DNA of 64,000 nucleotides from contig NC_065886.2 in assembly GCF_932274485.2 (NCBI RefSeq), positions 19,419,501-19,483,500 on the forward strand, given 5' to 3'. The translations under genes were made by a program, and so were the position numbers. Below the pieces are notes generated by a model, which saw only the letters and a list, made by a program, of their open reading frames with translations, was not told the origin of the DNA and did no database searches. This document shows positions 13,101 to 20,820 of this stretch, piece by piece. Numbering within the stretch: position 1 is the first letter of the stretch; every line of letters starts with the position of its first letter. This DNA is from Patella vulgata (taxonomy: Eukaryota > Mollusca > Gastropoda > Patellidae).

Positions 13101-13987
13101 CAGAATTAGACCAAGTCTTGCAGATGCATACTGAGTTATTATCCATTCATATCTGTTTGGTCCCCATATTCCTATTCTGTCACCCCTCTTTAGTCCGATG
13201 TTAGCCAGTCCTGCAGCAAATTGATCAACCTACAAAAAATATCTATATATGGGCCACTCGAAGCTAAATGAAAATGCTATAAGATCACTTGTGTAGGTGG
13301 TTCTATTTGCAACAGTAAGTCTGAAGCACAGCCTAGAAATTAACTTGGTAGCTAAAGAGTTTAAGTATACCCAAGTAACAGCTATTTAACTGATTTTCTA
13401 GCGACAGAAAAGTGGTGCTCGTTGCCCTTATCTGCATGGGCATATTAGTCGAAATGACATCAATGTGGCAATTTTACCGTCCATCCTGCAGGCGGGAATT
13501 TGTGGCTTACGCAAGTGGAAAATAATATACAAATTTGATTTTCTAATGTGTTGGTGTTTAGGAATTTTAGTTGAGTAATCTTCGTAAAGATGTTGCAAAC
13601 TTAAAACAACTTGAAAATCTTGTTAAATAATCACCATTTTCAACAGGCACTTGAAGGGATTACAATTTCTTACATTATCTTGTCTAGCGCAATACAATGT
13701 CAATATTGTAGTACATGTATGCTACACAATGTAATGTAAGAAATTTTTAATCCTGTCAAGTGCCTGTGCCAATTTCCTGCAGTGCAATCAACAATTAAAT
13801 ATACATTACGTCTTTCAAAAGTTGTTCATTTGTCTTTCGTATTCCATCATCATAGAAAACTACAGCCTCTTTAGTTGGATTTCTTTCCACTGTATTTTGT
13901 AAAGCTTTACCAATGGTGATTCCTAGTAACGGTTGACTATCATTACCATGTACATAACTCCATTTTAATTTTTCAACACCAGCATTA
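1161..13987 (-). CDS. ACSF2: ACSF2-type acyl-CoA synthetase, copy A (partial)
   Basis: Eleven minus-strand exons with GT/AG borders and matching phases: 13810-13987, 13101-13229, 10079-10132, 9653-9771, 7629-7746, 6673-6768, 6193-6341, 4953-5121, 4379-4486, 3755-3903, 1161-1302, giving 470 open codons. The product is an AMP-forming (ANL superfamily) fatty acyl-CoA synthetase; the human family member is mitochondrial and ligates medium-chain acids to CoA through an acyl-AMP. Visible motifs in order: [21 protein letters not shown]3 phosphate loop INIQFTS+GTTGSPKG split by an intron; [17 protein letters not shown]5 [25 protein letters not shown]8 [16 protein letters not shown]. The first exon(s), with the targeting peptide (about 50 residues by comparison with human), were not found. 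The two last exons, with the A10 catalytic lysine, are not between 1 and 1160, so this copy is either continued beyond the window or lacks its C-terminus. The last exon seen ends in phase 0 with a good GTGAGT donor. Confidence 0.9.
1424..2700 (+). mobile_element. Pearl/Helentron-like non-autonomous element, P-type core
   Basis: Starts GGCTGCCAGGTAGGATACGC and ends in a GGACGGACGGACG microsatellite followed by GGGCGACGACAATATACG. Between them two related monomers of about 160-175 bp alternate, each ending in AAATCGGATAAAAATTGTGA(CC). Bivalve Pearl elements, now usually placed with non-autonomous Helentrons, have the same plan: conserved flanks, tandem core, ACGG-type microsatellite. It sits in the last visible intron of ACSF2 copy A and is absent from the matching intron of copy B (near 22066), so it was inserted after the duplication or lost from B. 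Reading frames inside it are repeat shadows. Confidence 0.7.
2700..2751 (-). mobile_element. hAT-type terminal fragment
   Basis: The plus strand ends AAAAGGTTGGGAACCACTG, so the minus strand starts CAGTGGTTCCCAACC, a classic hAT terminal inverted repeat. Copy B lacks it: CATTGTATTAAG follows directly after TTTTTAG at 22801. The other end is not visible and was probably lost next to the element at 1424-2700. Confidence 0.5.
3095..3290 (+). repeat. tRNA-derived SINE, plus orientation, 3' truncated
   Basis: Begins with an A-box-like GGTGGCCGAATGGTTAAGCG, then GCGCGTTGTATCATAAGG, a B-box-like region near 3168-3180, and the central SINE block CCTCCGGTTTCCTCCCACTG at 3236-3255. The 3' end with the ACGTTAAACCCC block is missing. 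It lies in an ACSF2 copy A intron. The downstream sequence to 3750 is unique-looking and shared with copy B at 23640-24110. Confidence 0.7.
5838..6066 (+). mobile_element. short Pearl-like element, orthologous to 26417-26646
   Basis: Begins GGTTGCCAGGAAACAAAACA and ends GGTAACGACAATATACGTC, the same end signatures as the larger Pearl-like elements, but has no clear tandem core. A matching copy sits in the same intron of ACSF2 copy B, so it was present before the segmental duplication. Confidence 0.5.
7840..8290. repeat. minisatellite of CTCATTAATATCATG-like units
   Basis: Imperfect tandem units of about 15-23 bp around CTCATTAATATCATG fill this stretch of the ACSF2 copy A intron. The same array is in copy B, split into 28510-28720 and 30510-30985 by later insertions. 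There is no coding potential. Confidence 0.75.
8320..8535 (+). repeat. dispersed repeat with a coding-looking frame
   Basis: A sequence starting ATAGAATCCCTTGCAAACTA and ending GATTATCTAGTGTTGGTA recurs at 31110-31275 (copy B intron) and in diverged form at 62325-62530 (MBT gene intron). Here a 70-codon frame is open and its copy B partner keeps about the same peptide, but the 62 kb copy is closed in all frames I tried. It is therefore treated as a dispersed repeat, not a gene. Family not recognised. Confidence 0.5.
9012..9575 (+). mobile_element. Pearl-like element, S-type core (copy A)
   Basis: Starts GTTTGCCAGGCAACGAAACA and ends CAAACGGGGGTAACAACAAT with a decayed GACGGACG stretch before it. 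The core is tandem units containing GCCATAACTCTGGCAGTA and AGTAATTATCAGAAATC, unrelated to the core of the element at 1424. The orthologous copy in ACSF2 copy B is at 32432-32986, so insertion preceded the duplication. Confidence 0.65.
10240..10660 (+). mobile_element. LINE 3' end (C-terminus of ORF2 plus tail)
   Basis: The plus strand encodes [12 protein letters not shown] and [11 protein letters not shown] at about 10297-10400, the typical C-terminal end of CR1/L2-like LINE reverse transcriptase ORFs. An untranslated tail follows, ending TTATAAATGAATAAATTATT near 10625-10650, the kind of AT-rich end such LINEs have. The reading frame is closed by a stop between the two motifs. Copy B has no such sequence at the matching place (near 33655), so this 5'-truncated insertion is specific to copy A. 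Confidence 0.6.
10787..11214. mobile_element. possible solo LTR
   Basis: A 428-bp block beginning TGTAAGATG is flanked on both sides by GTATTA (10781-10786 and 11215-11220), a 6-bp direct repeat of the size made by LTR element integration. Inside are a TATA-like CATTATAAAAAG near 10978, a GC-rich stretch after it (11005-11090) and a late A/T-rich TATTAAAATATCC. It lies within sequence present only in ACSF2 copy A, just after the LINE end. No internal retroelement genes remain. The 3' end is not the usual CA, which lowers confidence. Confidence 0.4.
11741..13079 (+). mobile_element. Pearl/Helentron-like element, P-type core (copy A, ancestral insertion)
   Basis: Begins GGTTGCCAGGCAAGATATGC and ends in ATGTGGGCGTATAAAAATG. 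The core alternates the two P-type monomers, with units ending AAATCGGATAAAAATTG and CGATTTTTCGTACAATC. The same element stands at 34244-35296 in the matching intron of ACSF2 copy B, so it predates the duplication. The exon 13101-13229 begins directly beyond its right end. Confidence 0.7.
13644..13766. repeat. 123-bp near-perfect hairpin (small foldback MITE)
   Basis: Arms of about 45 bp, starting CAGGCACTTGAAGGGATTAC and ending TTAATCCTGTCAAGTGCCTG, are inverted copies of each other. The partner in ACSF2 copy B lies at 36272-36399. It sits in the intron between the first two visible exons. It could be a small MITE; a hairpin RNA is possible but unsupported. Confidence 0.6.
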
Positions 13988-14029
13988 CTAAAATATCTTT
14001 AATACACAGAAAAACAGATGTTGAATAAA

Positions 14030-15190
14030 ACTACTACATAATATATGGTTGAATGAACTACGGGTTTTAATGGGTATGTCATTTACCCATACACTTTTCA
14101 AAATGGTCAATTTTTGATAATTGGACGGCTGCAAATGAGTTTTCCAGACCAGAAAATTGTTCTCTAGTGACAGGGGCCACTGGGCAAGTCAGTGCGAAAT
14201 ATAGGACAGATAGATATCAGAACATAACCACTCTCACAACACCCCTACAAAGTTGTATAAAACTCAAACAGTATAGCTATGGGTGTGAAAGTAATTATCA
14301 GAAATAATTATAACTCAATTTTCTATATTATTATATGATATATCTACAGGTAAAAAAACCTCAGATAACAACTATAGCTATTTGAATAATCTGAAATTAT
14401 TGAAAATTAAGACTTCTTCATCTCTTGAATGTGTATAAATTTCAGGTCATACTTTAGTCTACAGAGTGTCCATGAAATCTTTCATTAACTCTGAAGTAAT
14501 TATTGTAAATCAATATAATTCTTCATCTTCTTCAAGCAATTGTGGATGATAGATGGACTATTAGGGTAATCAGGTGTAAAAATCTGTGCTGGACACAACA
14601 AATGAAATCTTATGTTTTGTGTTTGATGTAGCCTGAATTTGTCTAAAGAACCATAATTCTTTACTTTGGTAATAATTATCAATGAACAGTCCAGTCAATC
14701 TAGCGAAGAAAAAAAAATGGCCCAACGCAAAACAAATTGCAATAGAATTTATTTTGGTGGTATGCATTTCAGTAAGGTCCCTTGTGCATCATAGTAAAAC
14801 TGTTCCAAAATAAATTTGGTGAAAAGGGGTTAAATTGCGTGCAAGGTCTGACAATACATTTTATTCCTACAAACCAGTGAGGTGTTACATAGAAATAGAT
14901 GACGCTGATAAGCTCCGTTCCTTCGCCTCTCGCAGACGACAGCCACAGCCATTTGTAACCCGTAATTTTTTCGGGAATGGCAGGTTCAGTCCCCCTAACA
15001 TTCATTGGGCTCCCAAACTATCATTGATTGTGATTGCGATAATTTTCGAGATTTGGGGATTTTAACTTTGTTGAACATCCTTCAAATAGTGCAAAATTCC
15101 ATAAAAGTCTACACTTTTTCTTTAGCACTTTTTTCATGAGGGCATAGTTCTCTTTCGACATCCTCTTTTTGGGGGCGGATGGACAGAAAC
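14030..15190. other. intergenic, no gene recognised
   Basis: Similarity to copy B stops near 14030. From 14290 to 14480 the sequence resembles S-type Pearl-like core units (TATTGAAAATTAAGACTTC, ATGTGTATAAATTTCAGGTC). From 14765 to 15010 there is a GC-richer block that looks repeat-derived, ending in CAGGTTCAGTCCCCC, but I could not assign it. No exon-like sequence was found. Confidence 0.5.
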
Positions 15191-15494
15191 TACTACTTTG
15201 TTACAGCCTAGATTTGTACAGCAATGTCTGCTAGAATTAAAACGATTTGGTGATAAGACACGCACAAGACATGATAGACAATACGAAACTGTTATATATA
15301 TAAGTAGGGGATATTCAGAAACAATAGAAAACTGCAGAAATGCACGGCTGTTTTTATTAGAGGTGACCAGTGTATGTTAATAACAGGCCAATTGCCTACA
15401 CATGAACATAAACAGTTCATATAAGCGGCTTATCTGACGGCCCCATTTCACTCGCAAAGAGATACACCGTCAAAAGTGAAAATTGACGTTTGTC

Positions 15495-15690
15495 TTAATA
15501 ATGAGTAATTGCTCCACCAATCCCCAAACATTCAGCAATTCTGCGTGGCATGCTCCTAATCAACCGTCCAATCACGATTTGGGGCAATCTGGCCCACTCC
15601 TCTTGCAGTGCCACGGCCAATTCTTGCAGTGTTGTCGGTTGACGTTGATGTCGACTAACACGTCTCCCGATCAAATTAAACGTAACACAC
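15495..15690 (-). pseudogene. Tc1/mariner transposase C-terminal fragment
   Basis: The minus strand reads LIGRRVSRHQRQPTTLQELA, then VALQEEWARLPQIVIGRLI, RSMPRRIAECLGIGG and AITHY before a stop. This matches the usual end of Tc1 transposases (LQEEW..IPQ..I..LI.SM.RR...C....GG.T.Y). Only the last 60 or so residues remain; the DDE catalytic core and the DNA-binding domain are absent. It is a plain DNA transposon relic. The 90 bp beyond the stop are probably its 3' terminal region, but no terminal inverted repeat partner was found. Confidence 0.75.
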
Positions 15691-15707
15691 TAAAGCAAAG
15701 ATACACT

Positions 15708-15880
15708 ACTGTCTGATTCATCGTAAATTTTAAACGGATTTCTTCGATTATGAACCAACTACTTAACGTTGGTTATTATAAACTTACCTGTGTGTTTGTA
15801 ATGAACTCCCGTTCGATAAAATCCATTGCACAACTAATTATCACAACGATGAAAACAAGTTCTCTCTTGAAAAATTGAAA
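15708..15880 (-). repeat. left arm of a 175-bp inverted repeat pair
   Basis: Its reverse complement matches 17719-17893 closely (about 95 percent by eye). The arm contains, on the minus strand, an ATG followed by a short frame MDFIEREFITNTQ and then a splice-donor-like GTAAGTTTA. The two arms therefore point such a frame away from each other. They may be the long terminal inverted repeats of a transposon of about 2.2 kb or an inverted duplication of a first exon. Confidence 0.65.
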
Positions 15881-15998
15881 TATCACAAACTTTTCCCAGA
15901 GAAAAATACCAATATGGAAGATGGTTACGTCACTCTGCGGAAGATATCATTTCGTATTAGGGGTGACAGCATAGAAAATTCAAGTACAATTACGACAA

Positions 15999-16944
15999 GA
16001 ATCCATGACCACTCGGACCAAAGACCACTCGGTTCAAGACCAGTCGGACCAACTGATAGACCACTCAGCCCAAACAAATAGACTACTCGGACCATACAAA
16101 AAGACTATTCGGACCCAACAGAAAGACGACTCGGACCAATAATAAAATGTTGTTTTAATAAATTGATAATTGCGTTTGTTTTAATATAATTACTCGAACC
16201 AATAATAAAGTGTTATTTTAATAAATTGATAATTGTGTTTATTTTAATATGACTACTCGAACCAATAATAAAGTGTTATTTGAATAAATTGATAATTGTG
16301 TGTGTTTTAATATGACTACTCGAACTAATAATAACGTGTTGTTTGAATAAATTGATAATTGTATTCCAAATCGCAAAATATCGAGAACCACACTTGTAGT
16401 CACGTTTAAAAAGGGGCATATAAACGTCCGGTCTTCGTATTATTATGTGCTGTTTATATTAACGCATCAAGGGCGGATAACTTGAAAACGTGTCTCCACC
16501 CCCCCCCCCCCATATATAGTAACCCAGGGGTTAGTGGGGTAGAACGGAATGAAACCACTGGGGATACCGCGAATGTGGAAAAAGTAAAATTAGGCTATCA
16601 GACAAGAACAGTATACCCGTATATGTAGAAACTGTCAAAAGTCTGGACATACCGAGTCTCATTGCAAGAGTAAAGAAAAATTAGATTGATATTTTTTTTT
16701 GGCACCATTATTAATTAATTTTAAAACTAATCGTTGATTTATTTTCCGTACACAAAATTGAACCAAACAACTCTAAATATAAGAATTCCGTATAAGAATT
16801 ATTTGCTTCTTTGTATTGTGATTTAATAATAAATAAATAGCATATTGTCTAGCCTTATAATATAATTTAATTGGTCCGACTGGTCTTGTTTTGGTCCGAC
16901 TGGTCTTAGTCCGAGTAGTCTTTGGTCCGAGTGGTCTGGATACC
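15999..16944. mobile_element. foldback-like DNA transposon with 8-bp target duplication
   Basis: The direct repeat TACGACAA stands at 15991-15998 and 16945-16952. Between them is a 946-bp element whose ends are inverted: left GAATCCATGACCACTCGGAC, right (reverse complement) GGTATCCAGACCACTCGGAC. Both ends continue as tandem GACCACTCGGACCAA-like motifs (16010-16137 and 16865-16935, inverted). Inside, about four units of 63 bp (16138-16370) each end in the same motif, GACTACTCGAACC. The 8-bp duplication fits hAT-like transposition, and the motif-built inverted ends fit foldback architecture. No transposase is present, so it is non-autonomous. It is inserted between the two arms at 15708 and 17719. 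Confidence 0.75.
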
Positions 16945-16952
16945 TACGACAA

Positions 16953-17718
16953 TTGGCATTGAGTTTGAGCGTTCGCACACATAACTACCCGCATTCCTGT
17001 ATTTAGTTACCGTCTTTTACATTCTAGTAAAATCTCTGCAAATTTTATAGCTTTACTTTTTGAAATATTTTGTTCTAATTATTTGATTAGCGACTCGGAT
17101 GGGATTATTTACTTTTGAACACGCATGCCGCACAAACACAACTATACATTCGTTTTACGGGCTTTATCACACTTCGGTCAAAACTGTCGAATCGAGAATT
17201 AATGTTCCGCTTCTTACGGGGTCATACGGGCTTAGTAGCATTATATACCCACCCGGGCACCCAATACGGCAATAGACACGCTGAGGGCTGCCGCAACACG
17301 CTTAAAGATGTTACTGAAGCGGTTATTATTCGATCGAAAGAATGCGTATAAAATTAAAAATACACTCAGAGAATTCGGAGGTAAGCTTCATGATCCTTGT
17401 TAAATTATTTATAACATAAAGAAGATAGGATATTTATAGTTTATTCATGACTTTATTTTTACGAGTATCCGTGCAATCAGTGATATTTTAATTGTGAAGA
17501 AAATTTGATAGACTGGCGATCAATGGTTTCCATATAAATCTCCTATGTAATTGCCTTCAATTGATATTTTTCGTCGCCCAAACCCATATACGATCAAAAT
17601 GATCGCGCTGTCAAACTATCTTTCAATGTTAACCAACCCCCGCAACAGGTATATTGGATTCGACCATTACGTCACGAAGACATTGTTGACATCGACTCTG
17701 TCGAAATTACAAGTAAAT
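16953..17718. other. spacer inside the inverted pair, no recognised gene
   Basis: Frames of 78 and 71 codons on the plus strand (17115-17351 and 17551-17766) have no recognisable motif. A donor-like GGAGGTAAGC near 17378 follows an open stretch, so a short host or transposon exon here cannot be excluded. Confidence 0.3.
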
Positions 17719-17893
17719 TTTCAAATTTTTCAAGAGAGAAATTGTTTTCATCGTTGTGATAATTAGTTGTGCAATGGATTTTATCGAACGGGAGTTCATT
17801 ACAAACACACAGGTAAGTTTATAATAACCAAAGTTAAGTAGTTTGTTCATATTCGAAGAAATCCGTTTAAAATTTACGATGAATCAGACAGTA
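17719..17893 (+). repeat. right arm of the 175-bp inverted repeat pair
   Basis: Inverted copy of 15708-15880. ATG at 17774 opens MDFIEREFITNTQ, and the frame meets GTAAGT at 17813. Downstream (17894-18200) no continuing exon was recognised. Confidence 0.65.
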
Positions 17894-18224
17894 AGCAGTA
17901 AATCTTATGCAAGATCCGATAGGAAAGCAAACATGAATAGAGAAACCAGCACGCGGCAGTTTTCATCAACCCGTCCTTGAAGTGTCAAATTTGACAATGA
18001 ACTCCTCCCACGTGTATGGCCCTATTGCATGTCGCATGTGCAGCTCAGTGGTTCTGTTGGAGCGATAAGTTCTTCATCTGTGAACATACTCCCAAAGCAT
18101 GTCAAGTGTCCATGACTATTTATCATATCACAACCTGCATAGGTATTTGCATTTCAATATCCCCTACTTTTTTTTGAAGAGTATATAAACGTTTACAGTA
18201 CGGTACCACGAAGTTCTACTTTTA

Positions 18225-18385
18225 CTTACCGATATTTTGAAGACTTCCAGTGGAAGCGATTCATCAGAGTTCTACAGAATAAGGTTTTGCGGAATGGTTT
18301 TATATGTTGACTTGCGGCTGGCATGCTGAAGTTACTAAAAATCCTATATAATACTACCATTAATAACTTTACACTGTAGAACGAA
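18225..18385. repeat. dispersed repeat, second copy at 39595-39740
   Basis: Shared blocks include GATATTTTGAAGACTTCCAG and CTATATAATACTA followed by AACTTTACACT. Family not recognised. The remainder of 17894-19160 holds no gene that I can see; a 30-bp hairpin with arms TTTAATGGTC/GACCATTAAA lies at 18409-18438. Confidence 0.45.
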
Positions 18386-19171
18386 CATCAAATAACCTTT
18401 AAGTATGGTTTAATGGTCGAGAGCTCGAGACCATTAAACAACTTAAAATACAGACACTCCGCACGTGCTTTTACAGTGAAATACGTCACGCGAGTCCAAT
18501 ATTTCACTAGTATAAATAATGTACGATTGGCAAGTTGCCCGTACGATTATTTGAAATAATGGTACGTTAACATTAAAGGGTGACGTCACATCTGTATTTT
18601 AAACATATTGACTGACCACTGTGAAACATTTTATATAATGGACTAACCCAGAAAAGCTTATCAGTTGAGTTTCTTGGTGGTGCCCATTAGAGATACAGGG
18701 GTAACAGGATACGTTGGTTTATCCTTGAAATAATATCTTGTTTGTCTTTAATTCCCTGTTGATTATTCACTACTCAGTATACCTTCTGATGTGTATTAAC
18801 AGTATACAAATACGTGTGTATTATATACCCTAATCATATCAAATATGTCGCATGTATATATTACAACTTTTTTATATACGTTATACATACTTTCTTAATC
18901 TTTACATCATCCACTTTTTGTGTATTTTTTATCCCTAATATTTCATGTAATGTGCAATACATGCTACCCATAAATAGTGCATTAAGTAACAACTCATCTA
19001 TATATCTGTGTACTACATACATGCCTCAACGGAAGATTATATTTTAATCAACGGTTATGGTGACTTTTGAAAGGGAACGGGGATATACACTTGCAATGTA
19101 TCCATCCATATTCTTCATTTATTTACATAGGGTTCTGGTAAAACATGTACAAATTTTCCCAACTTGGAGTT

Positions 19172-19640
19172 TTTTATACGTCCACATATTGTATTATGTC
19201 GTCGCCCATGTCCGTCCGTTCATATTTTTTGGGGGGAAACGTTTTAGAGGTCACAGCTATCATCCGATATTTTTTTTGGTGAAATTTAATATATTTTTTA
19301 TATCCCAAAGATCTCGGATGGTTTCGATTTTTGCACATATCGGATCGTAACTTCTGTATAATTTCCCCTGATATTACATACGTATCTTGTGGGTCCTGAA
19401 GATCGCGAGGTTACAAGTTTTAGTTGAATTTGATGCAACTTAAAATATAATATTCAATGCACAAACACCTACCACGAGTTCGATTTTGATATAAATCGGA
19501 CCACACAATTAACCGTTAAAATTGTTCCTCCGCGCAGGTAGTTGCAAAGCATGTAATACATATATCAATGTTGTGGACCATCTAGAGGTCACAATATTAT
19601 TGTCCAATTTAGATGAAGCATAAATATATGTCCAGGATTA
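19172..19640 (-). mobile_element. Pearl/Helentron-like P-type fragment
   Basis: The plus strand begins TTTTTATACGTCCACATATT followed by GTCGTCGCCCATGTCCGTCC, the inverted 3' end of the family, then P-type core pieces (AGGTCACAGCTATCATCCGA, CCCAAAGATCTCGGATGGTT, GTTGTGGACCATCTAGAGG). The 5' end is missing or diverged. Confidence 0.6.
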
Positions 19641-19766
19641 AAAGGCCTTTGATTAGATTGCTTTATGGTCCCTGCCGTTACACAAAATTGGAGTTGTCGA
19701 ACAGCATACCAATTGATTGCCCACTTTCCTTTTTATGGCCCATATTATAATGATAAGATATATAAG

Positions 19767-19965
19767 AAATGAAATGGAGTTAAACCTACTTTTCTGAACC
19801 GACTGTATGGGCTAATGAAGACTGACGTACGGCTACAATATGCTATAAGGGACATTTTGCCTAGGACACCGTGGTGCTACGGACTACTTTTGTATCGAAT
19901 TCCAGCTACCAAGGGTTCTTTTACATGCACACCAATGTCTACACATGACCTCGGGTTGCGTCCCA
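19767..19965 (-). repeat. SINE of a second tRNA-type family
   Basis: On the minus strand it reads GCATGTAAAAGAACCCTTGG, GGAATTCGATACAAAAGTAG and ends AAGTAGGTTTAACTCCATTT. Relatives in this window are at 41395-41655 and 52600-52820 (plus) and a truncated 3' end at 60255-60315 (minus). Such SINEs with a TTAAACCCATTTCATT tail are common in molluscs. Confidence 0.55.
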
Positions 19966-20820
19966 TCGAAATACTTGTCGTATTTGAAAGCGCAAGTATG
20001 GCTTTTATTCACAGCTCACACATGGTTCCATTTTTTTAGGTCAACTTTTAATATTAATTTTACGACCATGTATATTTTCATCCCAATTGTCGAAAATGTT
20101 GATCACCGACGTGGACATTGTCGCCACTGGTTATTATAATCCGAGTGTGGGTCGATAGGCAGATAATCCGAGTGTGGGTTGATAGGCAGATATTTTCTTT
20201 GGGAAGATATATCTGAAGAAATAAACTACACCGATTTAACATACATAAAAATTTTAATAAGAAAGCAAAATTATCTGATAGCATTAATCAATATATATAG
20301 TTAACATACCTTATGTACGCAAAGCATGTTCTTCGGTATTTTAATGGAATTATACAAAAATAATAAACAACGTTTTATATATAGATACCATTAAATTTCT
20401 GAAAGATATGCATGGGCTAATATGTCTGACGAGAGGTATTAAGACACATCCCGAAGGCTTTTAGCAGTTAAAAACTTGAAATTCGCTATTTTAAAATAAA
20501 CTTTTGTGAAAAATATGATTTTTTTTAGTCTTTACACAGATACCGTTCTTTTGTCATTCAAAAAGTTAAAAAAAAATCATTAATGTTTCCCATATCACAC
20601 ACAGAGATAGGGTTGAAAAGCTTTTTGATAAAGTATGTACCTACTGTATCCATATAACGAGCTTCATCACTCTCATCAAATTTAAATTAAAGTTACCATG
20701 TCCCAAATCAAACTGCTTATCTCTGCTTAGTCTAATCAAAATATTTTCACACTCAAATCACATATCTCTGCTTATTTTAAGCAAAAAATGTTCATGATCA
20801 AATGGCGTCAAAGCATTTAC
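19966..20820. other. intergenic, short repeats only
   Basis: A 27-bp unit (ATAATCCGAGTGTGGGTCGA start) is tandemly doubled at 20139-20192. The block 20690-20818 (GCTTATCTCTGCTTA motif twice) has a diverged relative at 63910-64000. No exon was found. The region is downstream of the ACSF2 copy B stop codon and may include its 3' untranslated sequence. Confidence 0.5.
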
